The notes beneath the pieces were generated by a model that made no database searches, had not been told where the DNA came from, and saw nothing but the letters and a program-made list of their open reading frames with translations. A DNA stretch of 64,000 nt. It comes from Ophioceras dolichostomum (lineage: Eukaryota > Ascomycota > Sordariomycetes > Magnaporthales > Ophioceraceae). Position 1 is the first letter of the stretch, and the number at the start of each line of letters is the position of its first letter. Shown piece by piece: positions 34,844 through 46,804 of the stretch. The translations under genes and the position numbers were made by a program. The stretch spans positions 1-64,000 of the forward strand of contig PYST01000178.1 in NCBI GenBank assembly GCA_003049485.1, given 5' to 3'.

Positions 34844-37800
34844 ATGGAGGGCTCTTCAATTATCAAGCTTGCCACCTCGTTGGACCAAGGAGGCCCCGCG
34901 CAGGTGCCCCAGAGACTGTATGACCTGTGGAAGAGTTTGACGAGCTCCTCCGTTGGTGGGTTCCACACGGCAGAGAAAGTCATTCTTAGGTGGCTTTTGA
35001 AAACGATGAACGGGCCGACGCCAGATGCCGAGAAGGTGCGGCGGAATCCTTTAACATGGGCGATTATGAGCTGCGTGCTCGGCAGAATCCCCCTGTTTTC
35101 GTTGGCGAAGGCCCTCGCCGACCGACGCTTTATCTCAGTTCTTCAACAAACTGTCAAGGATCTCTCCAAGCCCTCCAAGAGCCCAGTCCCCGGCAGAGCT
35201 GCTCCCTTGGAAGACTCCGAGACCGAGACAGCCAGCGGCATTTCGCTGAAGCGCAAGAGGACCCCCGAGGTGTCGGAGACGTCGTTAGATCTAGGTACCC
35301 TGCGCAGCCCACAGGGATGCGTTCGGTCTGCAGCGCCTCTGTTTGAGACCCTCCGAGTCCTGCTTTCCAGGATAGCTTCGGGCAAGCATCTCGAACCTCG
35401 ATCAAGCGACAAAATTGGAGCCGAACACATCAAGTCGCTCTTCTGCACCCCTGCGGCAGAGGCCATCAAGATCTTAGCACCGTTATTGCGGATTTGCGAG
35501 CTGGCGCTCGTCCACCAGGAGTCTGACCCAGCCGAGAACCAGGCGTCTTGGATCGCCACCGCTGCGGCGATCTGGAACCTGCATCTCCAGGGCAGCCACG
35601 ACGCCCTCGAGGTTGCCACCCACCTTTCGAGGACGGCTGTTCTCATGTCAGGCGAGCTGCTCGGCATCGGGCAACCGGCTGGCTCGGCTCTCCCCCCCGC
35701 GGTCCGGACCTTTTGGTTAAGAGATCTGAAGGATCTCATGGCGAAAAGCTTCATACTCCCTGCAAGATCTGATTTTCTGAACCGGAAAGGCACTGAAGTC
35801 ATCTCTACTCCTGTGAGACTGGGTAACGTGCCTGGCCGGACTTTGTCTACTGTCTTGTTCCTCTTGGCTCTCGGGGCGCCGCCGGCTATTGGCGGAATCA
35901 GCACGAAAAGGGATAACGAGGCGTGGCTAGACGCTGTTTTCAGTCTCTTGTCCCAGCCTCTCAAGTCTGTAGGCACCAAGCAGAGGAACAAGGTCGTGGC
36001 CGAAATGCTGAGCCTGACCCTGGAGCACCACAGCACTCTCCCCTTGGCCACGCTGCGGTCGATCTGCAGGGATTTTGCCCGGGATGGAGACAGTTTCGAC
36101 TGGTCTTTGGTTTGCGCCGTTGCTAGATGTGAACCGGACGTCTTCCTGCTGTCGGAGGAAGGGACCACCCTGCTCAACGAGCTGCTTTCTCGCGCCCCCC
36201 ACTCCAAGTCACTCGATGGCTCACTGTACGATTCCTTGCGCTCCCTCATGCTCTCACTCGCCGACGGATTCGTGCGAGCCCGGGATATGCCGAGGTATAT
36301 CCGCCAGTGGTTCGACAACCTCGTTGATTGCCGCATCACAAATAGAACCGACTCCACCTTGGGTGTCTTTTGGGTCGACGGTGAGATTCGACGGAAGGTC
36401 TCGGCCGCTTTGCAAGAGTCTTTGACGGCCAGGCAGCTCGCTGATCTCGTCCGCGATCTTGGGCGGCCTGAAGGTCCCTCGGCAGAGGCGGCTCGGGCCA
36501 TCGTCTATGATGCTCTCTCGCAGGGCATGACCGATGAAGACTTCGTCGACGGTGCCGGACCCAGCCTGTTTGAGCAGGTGTGGACATCGCCGGCCACATT
36601 CGTCGCATCCGAAGTATTGTCGGCAAGGTGGAGGACTGCGACGAGGGCCGTCGCCTGGGGACTCGGGAACCAGTTGGCGGCTCCAGGGTGCCAAGTTGCC
36701 AAGTCTCTCCGGCACACTCTGGGCAGCTCACCGATATCGGGCCTGGAGACTTTTGAGGCTTTCAGGTGTGGTGTAGCGGCTTGGAACTCACACCGTCATG
36801 CTGCTGGCGGCTCGCCGTCGGAGCCCGAGGCAACATTAGGCCTTTTCCTCGACAGACTGGGCGCGACCCTTGGCGACGAGGGGCTTCGAGAAGATGACCT
36901 ATCTCGATTTTGGCTTGGTGAAGCCCGGGGCCAAAATGCCATAGACCTGCTTCGGACGCCACCGTTGGGCGTACATCAAGTGTCCGCGACCACATATTTC
37001 GTGTGGATAGTCGTCGCATATCCAAGGTCGGCCGGCCTACTCGAAGCTTCAGCACTTGCTTGCTCAGCTTTATGTCGCGCAATTTTGGATTCACCCGCAG
37101 CCACGTCCGAGCTTGGCATAGCGCTTTCACAGGGTCTTTTAGACCATATGGCCGGCTTTTCAAGCAGCCGCTTGTCGTCGCTCTTCATAGGCCAGGCTAT
37201 CGACGCACTCAGTGGCCGGAGCGAGGACCAGACTGCGGATGCGAGACTCAAGGAGACGGCCGTCAGGGTTTTGATGAAAGTGCCCAGCGGATGCCTCTCC
37301 CGTGGTGATCGGGAGCGCTGCGTTGCCGGGCTGCTCGATTGCATGCAAGGCTTGTCTGGGTCCATGGAGGAAATACGTATGCTAGAGCTGGCGCTCGGCC
37401 TGATGACCCAGATAATGAGGAGACCGACGTTTTACCCGAACATGAGTTTCCACGATCTTCTGCGTCTTGGAGAGACCGTTGAGAAGCTCACAATCGGCAC
37501 TACAGGCGAGGATGGCGCTGCAGTCGACACAGCAAGGGGACATGCGATATTTCCGATATTCCACCTCTTTAGAGAGCTCGCCAACCTAACGATGAGGCAG
37601 ATGGCTGCGTCTTGTGAGCCTAGAGAGGTGGCCTATCTGAACGAGGTCTTCCCCGCTATCTGTGAACAAAGCCGGACTGGCAGGCGGAAGAAGAGTGAAG
37701 ACCACCCGCAACACTGTTTCGTGGCCCTCACGCTGTTCTCAGCCTTGATCACCGCCCTAAAGCAATCCCCAACCTCCGAAAAGACATCACAGAAAGTCAA

Positions 37801-39243
37801 AGACCTGGACAAGATCGAAAGCGAGCTCAGCAGGCTGATGATCGCGGCCTTCCAACGGGAATTCGGCGTTGCTGCTCATTTCCAGGGGCAGGATCTGGGC
37901 AATGGCGGCAGGAATTTTGTGGACCTCTGGGCGGCCCTGTTGGCGTCTGAGAGCCACTGGGACAGATCGGTCGAGAAATCGATCGCTCCACTACGCGCCG
38001 CGATGATCTCCGCTGGGAAATCTATCCCCAGTGACAATTTCGGGGTTAGGGCGCTTTTCTCCCAGTTCCTGCTCACCCGATTCGGCCACACAGAGCTCAA
38101 GGGTCAAGAGCCGCTTGACCTCGTGGTTAAGCCATGGGCGGTAGACGGCGATGTAGGGCTCGGCGGCGACGGCGGGTCTGCGACTCTGGACAGGTTACGG
38201 GCCCTCCAGAACGTGTGCGGGAAGTCGGGCATCCTGTGTGAGGACGCCAAGGCCAGGGCAACCCTTTTCCGAGATCTCGCTGAGCAGGCTAGCCGTGGAG
38301 AAAGGCTGTCTTCCGGACAAATTCTCGCCATCCGACAAGTCCTGAGATGCCTCAACGGTACGTACATGCTCTATCCTCGAACTGAACCAGCCAGTAGTCT
38401 CTTGGGTTCTTAGGAGTCTCCAATGTCTGACAAGCGGCTTCGCGCGACTAAATAGTTACCGGCCCCCCTTCCAGCTTAGACGAAGGCGACATGAGTGTCT
38501 CTATGATACAGGGCACCTTGACGCAGCGTCTCGTGCGGTCCGAGTCAGTGGGCGACTTCTTCGACGCTGCCCGTACTATACACAGGATGCTCGATGGCAA
38601 ATCGCAGTCCGTGAGCCAATGGAACGTGGAGCATACGCTGAGCAGCGTTGTACTGCTGTGCTCCCTGGACGCTTCGTCTGGTGAGGGAGCGGCCCTGCTG
38701 TCTCCAAAGAAGTACGTGTGGCTGTGCCGCTTGACGGAGGTCATCCTCAAGCGCCACAGACGCCGGCTGGAGGGCCATTTGCACCTCCTCGTTGCTGTAC
38801 TCCAGTCACTTCTCACCTGCCTGGTCGGTCGTCCTCGGGCATCGAGCTCTGCCGCCGCAAATACGACTTCCCACCCGTCTCACCAACAATGGGAGGAACA
38901 GGCTGCCTTGTACTGTCGCCTGCTCACGCTCGTCTGCGAGCCGAGCGCGGCATCTGTGATGCGCCCACAGCACAACGCGTTGGACTCGGCTACGGATGCG
39001 GCAAAGCGGTCTGCGGGGCAGCACATGTACCTGGTCCTCGTCCACTTTGTCCGGCTGCAGCTGGAAGGTGAGGTGCCGCACGGGGTCAGGGAGGCGTTGA
39101 TTCCTGGAATTTACTCGATCTTGGACATCACTCCCCCCGAGCTCTGCAAGATCATGGTCGATGCCATGGATGCAAGCGGCAGGGCGATATGGAAGGATCT
39201 ATACAACAAGTACCGCAAATTTGGCAAGTGGAAGGGGGCTTGA
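34844..39243 (+). CDS. urb2: Urb2/Npa2 ribosome biogenesis protein
   Basis: Two exons, 34844-38357 and 38480-39243, phase 1 across a 122-nt intron (donor GTACGT), giving 1425 aa. The long, helical, low-similarity body and the C-terminal Urb2/Npa2 region, ending DLYNKYRKFGKWKGA, fit the nucleolar Urb2 family. By family knowledge Urb2 works with Npa1/Urb1, Dbp6 and Rsa3 in early 60S (27S pre-rRNA) maturation. The N-terminus (MEGSSIIKLATSL...VPQRLYDLWKSL) is typical. The open frame begins five codons earlier with TTG, so the ATG at 34844 is used. The acceptor is the second of two nearby AGs: the first (ending 38474) would place TAG immediately in frame, while the second (38479) restores CLNDEGDMSVSM. 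Convergent with TSC10, with 206 bp between. Confidence 0.88.
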
Positions 39244-39449
39244 TTAGGTGGGCAAGACTAAGTCATGAACTGGGTAGCCTTCTATGGGTATATATCCACA
39301 ATCTGTGCACTCGAGGTAAGGACCGCCTAAGGCGTCAGTCAACACGGACGAAGGTTCGGTCCGGAAGACCATGAGTATTGGCGGCGGTGGTCTGCCCACC
39401 ATAGGTGGTAGGCAGGTTGGTAGGCAAGCAAAATATAGCAGAAGAGAAC

Positions 39450-40993
39450 CTAAGCCTGCTCAATCTTCTTTTTTGGATATGTTCGTGGGTGGCCGTGCTT
39501 CTTGCCGTATGCGCTGATGTCGCCACGCATGAAGAAGAGTACGAAGACGAAGGCCAGGTTGATGATCCAGGCGCCGACGGTGTCGACAAGCAAATTATCC
39601 CGCAGCGATCCGTTCAGTGAGACGAGACGCATCAAGGAGCCGAACAGGTTTGTGGTGGCCATGTATTGGCCGCGCTGCAGGCCTCGAATAGCCAAGGAGG
39701 CGACCTCGTCGGGTGTTTGGCGCGGATCGTCCTTTTCGAGATGCAGGGTGATGTCAGGCTTGGTTTGCTGCTCCCGCTCGAAACCGGGGCTGAGGATGGT
39801 GCCTGGGGCAACGAGGTGGACGCGGACCGGATGGTCGGCGTAGAGCAGCGTCTCCTGGCAGATGGTGTCGGCCAGACCGCGCAGGGCGCTTTTGGAGGGA
39901 GTGTAGGTGCCATACCCGGCGACGCTGTAAAATGCCAGGGATGAGAGGGTGAAAATCAGGTGCCGAGGCTCGGGTTTTGCGGCGCGAGGGTCGCGAGGGG
40001 CACTAAGGGCAGGCACATCCCCGGACTCCCCCGGCTTGCCACTGTCATCGTCGTACTCGTACCACGCACGCAGGATAGCGTGGGACATTTCGGCGGCGCC
40101 GAAGAAGTTGAGGTCCATGAGTCGACGGCACACGGCCACGGCCTCCTCCGAGTCGGCCCAGAGCATGGGAGTCGACGAGCCGGCCGCGCACCATACTACG
40201 TCCGGCGCCCGTCCGCCATTCCATGCCGTCGCCTCATGCACGACCCGCACCGCATAGCCAGGTTGAGACACATCCGCCGTGATGTAGTGGAAGCGCTGCG
40301 TCTGCGGCGATTTGGCAGCGGCCTACAAGATGGGCACAAGTCAGCCTTTGCCGTACACCAGGTGTTACTGGATGGACACACAATGCCACTTTCACGAGAA
40401 GACATGGTTTTCTTAGGTTGATTGGGTTCTTTTCATGGTCGCCAAGAGGGTTGGTGCAAGGCCAGGGAGGAGAGGAGCGCGAGATCACTAGGAGATGGAA
40501 GAGTCTGGGGGAAAGGGTCTGCCAACCTTTGCCTCGGCCACAGCCTCCTCGAGCCGGGGGATGTTGCGGGCGACGAGGATGAGATTGGCGCCCTGCTCAG
40601 AGAGCAGGCGCACCGCACTTCTGCCCATGCCGTCCGACGCCCCCGTGAGGAGGACCGTCTGTCCTCGACGAAATCAGTGGGTGTTAGCGTCCATTCTACT
40701 GTTTTTAACGATGGAAAGCGTGCTGTCTGTCCTGCCTCTCCGGCTCCCCCCACCCGCTCGTTGGCTCGGTGCTTAATGTCTGCAATGTATGTAGGTAGGT
40801 AGGATCATATATATTTGTATATATGCTGGCATCCAGATCCCTGAGTTGTACATACCCTGCCATCTACGGGCATCTGGTTTTTGCGGCCAAACAGACCCAT
40901 TGTGCTTGCCAGGGAGAGGGCGCCGAGTATGCCCGCTGAGGCGAGACTAATGGTCTGGGTGCTGAGATTCTGCAAGCCCTGCAAGCGATCCAT
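39450..40993 (-). CDS. tsc10: 3-ketodihydrosphingosine reductase Tsc10
   Basis: Three exons: 40993-40856, 40658-40527 and 40322-39450, all phase 0, giving 380 aa. The SDR signature is clear: the cofactor motif TGASDGMG at 51-58 (split from the N-terminus by intron 1), NLILVARN, then catalytic Ser near 217-218 (FTLSSLAFYSVAGYG) and Y230-x3-K234 (YTPSK). Hydrophobic N-terminal (about 15-35) and C-terminal (about 337-355) segments fit the ER-membrane topology of Tsc10/KDSR. By family knowledge it reduces 3-ketosphinganine to dihydrosphingosine with NADPH, the second step of sphingolipid synthesis. Fungal orthologs are called ksrA or TSC10. An acidic insert (EYDDDSGKPGESGDV) before the catalytic strand is unusual in length. 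The extension upstream of 40993 lacks an ATG. Divergent from SAS10. Confidence 0.92.
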
Positions 40994-41506
40994 CAAAAGC
41001 ACAGAGAGAGGAAATAGGCCGAGTGATAGCGAGGTTGAGCAGTGTCGTGTGTGAACTGGACAACACACGGCTCCGTCTCAGGCTCTTTGTTTCGGAAGCA
41101 AGCCAGTATTAAACTAAATCAAAAACCGAAAGAGCACGAGTGGCGCGTCAAGGCTAACTGGGGGAAGGGATGTGTAGGTAGTTTTACGGAGAAAATCCTA
41201 CGGATCCTGTCAGCAATAAAATTTACAAGTGCCACGAAGGGAATATATGGTATTCGAAAAGAGGAATCAATTTTCTAGCTCAGGGTAAAAGCCTATGATG
41301 TCGAATTGAATATCAGGGGAGCCGGGACTGTGGAACAAGCTTCGAGCCGGGGCCACCTAAGGCCGATGACCCTGATCTGACGATAACGATAAGCAGGGGA
41401 CAAAAAAAAAGAAAAATCCTCGCTCTCTCGGCTTCGAAAAGCTTCGCCAGTCGCCCCTGAGGTCGCACTTTCCTCTAGTCATCTTCTGAACTGCTGAACT
41501 GCTACG
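40994..41506. promoter_or_regulatory. Shared divergent promoter TSC10/SAS10
   Basis: 513 bp between the two divergent start codons, without coding potential. An A-run and a pyrimidine-rich patch lie just upstream of SAS10 (41400-41440). Confidence 0.45.
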
Positions 41507-43390
41507 ATGGGCAAGAAACGAAAAGCCTCTCGCTCTTCAGAGCCGACGGGTTCTCGAGAAGCAGATCCTGCCGACGCCCGTCTACACGTCACCTCGTACA
41601 AAGATGTCGCGGACTCGGAAGAAGAGTACTTCATCGATAAAGACAAAATCCTCCTAGAAGACGAACCTCGAGCAAAGCGCCTGAGATCCGAAAAAGAGGA
41701 CGACATTCTCGAGTCGTCAGACGAAGAAGTGCTCGGATTTGATCACGAAGACGACGAGACTGACAATGACGACGAAAACGATGATGGCGAGGGAGAGGTT
41801 GACGCAGGAGACGAGGATGAGGAAGTGGACGGAGATCATGACGGCATCGAAGATGACCGCGGCTACTGGGGCTCCTTAAAAAAAGAGTACTATGAGGCCG
41901 ATGCATTGGAGACAGAAGCCGACGCTCTCGCTGAGGAGGCCGAGGCGAAGCGACTGCAGCAGAAAAGGCTCTCCCGCATGTCAGAAGCCGACTTTGTCTT
42001 CGACGTGGAAGAGTGGGCCGTTACGAAGGCGGAAGGGCCTGACGGCGACGAGGTCGTCACTGAGGTTCTCGAAGCAGCCGAGATCGCTCCAGGCACGAGC
42101 CCCGAAGAGGTCTACCGTATCCTGCAGGCCAGCTACCCAGAGTTCGACTTTTTGGTGAATGAATTCCGAGAGCTGCAGCCAAAGCTAGCTGTCTGCCAAC
42201 AAGAGGCCGAGGGCAAACCATCCAAGTCGCTGGAGGTTGTCAGGTTCTGGACTCTCGGCTGTTACGTGGCTGCCCTTGCAAGCTACTTCGCCATCCTAAC
42301 CTCTCCCGTAAGGGACGGTGGTGAGGGACACCAGAAGGCCCTCGACCCAGCCAAGCTCCGCGAACACGAGGTCATGGAGACGCTGGTTAGCTGCCGACAG
42401 GCGTGGTCGAGAGTCAACGGTCTGAGGAATAGGAACAAAGGGGCAAGGGCGACCTCGCCGGAAAGCCTGTCCTCGCCGGCCATTGCCCGGCAGACCGAAG
42501 CCCTTGAACGAGGTGCCAAACCCGAGAAGTTTGCGGTGCGGGCGCTCCCGGGCGGCCAAGAAGCCTCCGCAAAGAAGCAGAAGCAGAAGCAGAAGTTAAA
42601 CCAACAGCTTGCCAAGGCAAAAAAGCTGGAGGCGTCTCTGGCGGATCTGTCTGATCTCGTGGCGAAGGCCAGGGAGAAGACCAAGGGCAAGAGCAAGGAG
42701 GACAACAAGATTGCGGCCGCGCAGGATGACAACTCTGACTTTGGCGACGAGGATGCCCTTGATTCGAGGACGGCAGAGGATAAGGCAACGCGCAAGAAGA
42801 GTCTCCGGTTCTACACGTCACAGATCGTGCAGAAGGCTGGGCGTCGAGCCGGGGCCGGCAGGGAAGCCGGCGGCGACATGGACATCCCTCACCGCGAGCG
42901 GCTGCGGGATCGCCAGGCCAGACTGAACGGCAAGGCGGCGCGGCGCGGGCAGAACGGCGCGGGACCTGGCGAGGAGCTTGGGGGTGAGAGCGACGATGAC
43001 GACGCAGCGCAGGCAAGCGGGGTCCGCGACGAGGAGGACGAGTATTACGACATTGTGGCACACGCGTCGCGGCAGAAGAAGGTGGACAAGGCGGCCAGGA
43101 ACGAGGCACTCAAGGCGGCGGGCAGGCTGGACCGCGTGGTCGAGGTTGAGCAGGTCGGAGAGGACGGCAAGCGGCAGGTGTCGTACACGATCCTGAAGAA
43201 CAAGGGCCTCACCCCGAAACGGAAGAAGGAGGTGCGGAACCCGCGCGTCAAGAAGCGCAAGAAGTTCGAGGAGAGGCGGAAGAAGCTGAAGAGCATCCGG
43301 GCCGTCTACAGTGGGGGAGAGGGCCGTGGCGGGTACCAGGGCGAGCTCAGTGGTATCAAGACGGGTTTGATCAAGAGTGTGAAGCTCTGA
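41507..43390 (+). CDS. sas10: Sas10/Utp3 small-subunit processome protein
   Basis: A single exon of 627 aa. It has a strongly acidic N-terminal third (long Asp/Glu runs between about 60 and 120), a Sas10/Utp3/C1D domain from about 198 to 290 (VYRILQASYPEFDFLVNEFR), Lys-rich coiled-coil-like linkers and the C-terminal Sas10 domain (about 577-627) ending ELSGIKTGLIKSVKL, which is diagnostic. By family knowledge Utp3/Sas10 is an essential nucleolar component of the SSU processome needed for 18S rRNA processing, first found by its effect on silencing in yeast. The starting ATG is followed by a basic stretch, KKRKASR, as in orthologs. No intron is needed anywhere in the frame. Confidence 0.94.
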   Translation: MGKKRKASRSSEPTGSREADPADARLHVTSYKDVADSEEEYFIDKDKILLEDEPRAKRLRSEKEDDILESSDEEVLGFDHEDDETDNDDENDDGEGEVDAGDEDEEVDGDHDGIEDDRGYWGSLKKEYYEADALETEADALAEEAEAKRLQQKRLSRMSEADFVFDVEEWAVTKAEGPDGDEVVTEVLEAAEIAPGTSPEEVYRILQASYPEFDFLVNEFRELQPKLAVCQQEAEGKPSKSLEVVRFWTLGCYVAALASYFAILTSPVRDGGEGHQKALDPAKLREHEVMETLVSCRQAWSRVNGLRNRNKGARATSPESLSSPAIARQTEALERGAKPEKFAVRALPGGQEASAKKQKQKQKLNQQLAKAKKLEASLADLSDLVAKAREKTKGKSKEDNKIAAAQDDNSDFGDEDALDSRTAEDKATRKKSLRFYTSQIVQKAGRRAGAGREAGGDMDIPHRERLRDRQARLNGKAARRGQNGAGPGEELGGESDDDDAAQASGVRDEEDEYYDIVAHASRQKKVDKAARNEALKAAGRLDRVVEVEQVGEDGKRQVSYTILKNKGLTPKRKKEVRNPRVKKRKKFEERRKKLKSIRAVYSGGEGRGGYQGELSGIKTGLIKSVKL

Positions 43391-44065
43391 GTGGGATACC
43401 ATGTCCTCGCGACCAACCACACAGCCCCCTCAGATTGGATCTATGCACCCAACGTCCAGCTGTTCTTTCTAGATGTAGTTTTAATATTGACCCTGGATGA
43501 CTCATTATATGCTCTAGTATTTGGATGGAAGAGTAATTTGCTAGTTCTCTAGCGTATACTCCTTGTGAATGTGACTATGAATGAAGGCTTTGCCTATTGT
43601 AGTTCGCTGATGATGGAGCTTTGATCATCAGTCATCAGCGACCGCGCTGGGATCGCACTGAGACGTGGTGGGGCTGCACTTGAGTGTCCAGGGAGCTCTA
43701 GGTACCTCTAGGTAGGTACCTGGTAGGTAAGGTACTTCAAGGAAATAAACATATGCACTGTCCAAATTCACACAGAAGGGGGAGTGCACAACAACCACTC
43801 GAGCAGAACCGTCCCCAGACTCCAAACACCGCCGGCATTGGTCGGACAGGTTTCAAATATTCTGTCGATTCTCCATCACGACCAGCCTTCGCATTGATTT
43901 GACATACCCTACGGTCGAGCTCGGTCGAGCCCATTTAGGAGGGCACGCCAGCGGCTGTCCCAATCGCCCCGCCGTCAGACCAGTCTCCATCACAGCCAGC
44001 GGGCGACGAAAAGTGCGAGAAAAAGGAAAAGAAACCCAAAAAGGCGAACGATCGAAGCGTGGGCA
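43391..44065. other. Intergenic, probable COG1 promoter
   Basis: 675 bp between SAS10 and COG1, both on the + strand. It includes a TAGG/CCTA block at 43697-43736. No gene was seen. Confidence 0.55.
43697..43736. repeat. TAGG/CCTA repeat block
   Basis: CTCTAGGTACCTCTAGGTAG followed by GTACC and GGTAGG units. Confidence 0.8.
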
Positions 44066-46804
44066 ATGGCGGCCACGGTTGACCTCTCGATGGTCACGTC
44101 GTCGGCGCAGGTGTTTACGTCGCCTCAGAACACGCTGCCGCAGATCCGAGCGATACACAAGGCGCTACATGGCCAGATCGACGACCGCGCAGCCCGACTG
44201 CGCACCCAAGTCGGCACATCCTACCGCGACCTGCTCGGCACTGCAGACGCCATCGTCCGCATGCGCTCCGACATGGATGCCATCCAGCACGCGCTGGGCA
44301 GCATGGGCGGCCGCTGTGGGCGCGCCGTTGTCGGAGCCAAGGCGGCTGGCTGGGACCGTTTCGTCGCCCACACCGGCGAGTTCGCGCCGGCTGATGATGC
44401 CATGGCCCTGTTGGCGAGCAAGGGGAGGCAGCTGTCCGTGGTCGCGCGGACTAGACTGCTCGACGCCTGCGCCCTGGCCACTAGGCGAGTGCTCACAGCC
44501 GGCTTGGAGTCTGCTGGTGGCGGGAAGAGAGGGGACAGGCTTCTCGTGGCCGCCAAGCTGCTGCTTCTCAGCCGGTTGGTGGCTAGCAGCCTTGGGGATG
44601 TGGACGGAGCTACCGTCGAGCCGGGACCTGACGCGCGGGCGAGGGCGACCATGGATGCCACGAGGAAGAGTCTGGAGCGGAGCCTGGAGCGGAGCTTCAC
44701 GAAAATGCTAGAAAGCAGCGGCGATGAAGTGGACCGGGACGACGTACTCAAGGCACTTTGTGCGTACAGCCTGGCGACCAACCTTGGTGCACGAGAGGCT
44801 CTGCGACGGTTCCTGGCTATTCGGGGCCGGGCTATGGCTGCCGCATTCGAGGCCTCCGAAGAGAGGGAAGGCGAACCCGGGCGCGACCACCGGCGGGGCG
44901 CGGCCGACGTGTTGAGCTGCCTAGGCCTCTACACATGCACGCTGCTGGATGTTCAGGCCATAGTGCCCGGGCGGCTGGCTGAGGCGCTGGCCGGCCTCAA
45001 GCGACATGGCCTGCTGGAGGACGAGTCACTGCTGCGACTTGAGGGCCTGCGGCTTGACGTGCACGCCCGATGGTGCGGCGATGAGATCCGCTACTACAAG
45101 CCCTATATGCGCCACGACGACCTTGACGGCCCTCAGGCTCGCGAGATGCTTGCCACGTGGGCGGCTACGGGCGGCGATCTGCTGCTGCGCGGGCTGGGTA
45201 AGTCCCTGGAGCGCCTCCACGAGTTTCGGGCTATCGTCGAGCTGCGGACCAGCGTGCTGCACGGCTGGATCCGCGACGGCGGGCGGGTTAGAGGCCTCGA
45301 CCCGGCCGAGATGCTAAATCGTTTGCGTGAGGTGATCAACGCGCATTTGTTGAGCACACTGGTCTCCAAGGTGCAAAAGCTCCGCCTGGTGAGCTCGGAG
45401 CTCGGGGCAACTCTCGAAACCTGGCAGGCGGGAAGGAAGACAGCCGACCACCGCCGACGGGATCTGTGGGAGGACGGGGATGATGTTGGCGAAGATGGCA
45501 TGGACGGGGTGGATGACGATGAGGAGGAGGATAACTACGACGCCGGGAGGTCCCACGGGCGAGGTTTAGACACTGACCTCTTCCTCGCTACGGGCGCTAC
45601 GCACCTAACCAACGAAGTCGTCTCAAGGTTGCACGGCCGCAGCAATGCCGTGGCCAGGGCTGTCACCAGCTACCAGTCGTGGCACCGCGTCGTCGGCGAT
45701 GTGGGCGACGTGATCGACCAACTTCGGCGCCAGAAGTGGGCCAACGACGTGGACGAGATAGAGGACGAGGAAACCATCGAGCATCGCCAGCGGCTCCTCA
45801 GCCGGGATGACCCGCAAGCCCTGCAGGATCGACTCAACCAGGCGCTTGCCAATGCATTCGCCGAGTTAGATACGCATCTCAGCCGACTCTGGGTGGCGGC
45901 GGCTAGCGAACGCAAAGACGAACGCGACGGGAATGTCGCTGGCCCCGCGGCCATGTATATTATCCGGGTCTTACGGGATGTCCGCAACCAACTGCCCGAC
46001 AGTGTGGAAGCCGCCAGAGGTCTTGGCATGGTCCTCATCCCCACGCTCCACGAACGCATCATAGAGACCGTGGTCGCGTCACCACTGGATGAGTTTGCCT
46101 CCTATGCCATCGCGAGGCGGTCCGTGGCCGGGAGAGGACTTTGGGAGGGCACCGAGCCGGAGCTGCCCACGGCGCCGTCCCCTGGCGTGTTTACCTTCTT
46201 GCGCGCCATCGTTACCTCCATGGCTGATGCCGGAATGGACCTCTGGAGCCCGACCGCCGTCGCCGCTCTAAAAGCCCGCGTGCGAAGGCGGCTGGGGGGC
46301 TCATGGCTCGTGGCTCTGGAGGCTCACCTCAAGACCGAGGAGCCGTCGCCAGCAGCTGCGGCCGAGGTCATTCAAGAAGACGCTGGCCGGGTTGCTGCCG
46401 CTGCTGGCGCCACCAAGCCTGCTGCTGCTGTTGACAGCGCCACCGAGGATGGAGGCGGGGATGAAGAAGGAGTACACGACCCCAAGAGCGATAGCGACAA
46501 CGACGGCACCGCTGGTGATCAAGAACCAGTGTCGCATTCTTCGCCCAAGCCTTCTGCTCCGTTGGCATCTTTGGTGACGCCGGAACAGAGGAGAGACCTT
46601 CTCATCCAGTGGCTTTTCGACATATACCTGTTTCAGTGTTGCCTGGGGCCGCCTGCTGTCCCAGCCGAGGACGAGCTCAGGGGCTTGGAGGAGCAGATTT
46701 ACAAGCGAACAGGGGTGGAGAGCGCCCTCGTTCGGCAGCGATTGGTCAAGTCCTCACAGGACTACTGGAAGCGCACTGGACTCCTCTTCGGACTGTTAGC
46801 TTGA
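44066..46804 (+). CDS. cog1: Conserved oligomeric Golgi complex subunit 1
   Basis: A single exon of 912 aa. The N-terminus (aa 15-100: VFTSPQNTLPQIRAIHKALH, then YRDLLGTADAIVRMRSDMDA) is the Vps51/COG1 helical region that forms the lobe A tether coiled coil. The C-terminus (QWLFDIYLFQCCLG..., SSQDYWKRTGLLFGLL) also fits fungal Cog1. By family knowledge it scaffolds lobe A (Cog1-4) of the COG tether for retrograde vesicles at the Golgi. Two acidic low-complexity insertions, near 470-495 and 785-840, are typical of filamentous-fungal versions. The product is rich in Arg, Ala and Leu, and no intron is required. Convergent with the enoyl-CoA isomerase gene, with 289 bp between stops. Confidence 0.88.
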   Translation: MAATVDLSMVTSSAQVFTSPQNTLPQIRAIHKALHGQIDDRAARLRTQVGTSYRDLLGTADAIVRMRSDMDAIQHALGSMGGRCGRAVVGAKAAGWDRFVAHTGEFAPADDAMALLASKGRQLSVVARTRLLDACALATRRVLTAGLESAGGGKRGDRLLVAAKLLLLSRLVASSLGDVDGATVEPGPDARARATMDATRKSLERSLERSFTKMLESSGDEVDRDDVLKALCAYSLATNLGAREALRRFLAIRGRAMAAAFEASEEREGEPGRDHRRGAADVLSCLGLYTCTLLDVQAIVPGRLAEALAGLKRHGLLEDESLLRLEGLRLDVHARWCGDEIRYYKPYMRHDDLDGPQAREMLATWAATGGDLLLRGLGKSLERLHEFRAIVELRTSVLHGWIRDGGRVRGLDPAEMLNRLREVINAHLLSTLVSKVQKLRLVSSELGATLETWQAGRKTADHRRRDLWEDGDDVGEDGMDGVDDDEEEDNYDAGRSHGRGLDTDLFLATGATHLTNEVVSRLHGRSNAVARAVTSYQSWHRVVGDVGDVIDQLRRQKWANDVDEIEDEETIEHRQRLLSRDDPQALQDRLNQALANAFAELDTHLSRLWVAAASERKDERDGNVAGPAAMYIIRVLRDVRNQLPDSVEAARGLGMVLIPTLHERIIETVVASPLDEFASYAIARRSVAGRGLWEGTEPELPTAPSPGVFTFLRAIVTSMADAGMDLWSPTAVAALKARVRRRLGGSWLVALEAHLKTEEPSPAAAAEVIQEDAGRVAAAAGATKPAAAVDSATEDGGGDEEGVHDPKSDSDNDGTAGDQEPVSHSSPKPSAPLASLVTPEQRRDLLIQWLFDIYLFQCCLGPPAVPAEDELRGLEEQIYKRTGVESALVRQRLVKSSQDYWKRTGLLFGLLA

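Noticed and set aside
35143..36501. 452-codon frame antisense to URB2
   Set aside because: A shadow of the real gene; Ser/Arg-rich, with no domain or plausible start context.
42283..43420. Antisense frames across SAS10 (up to 231 codons)
   Set aside because: Complement of acidic and Lys-rich codons; no family resemblance.
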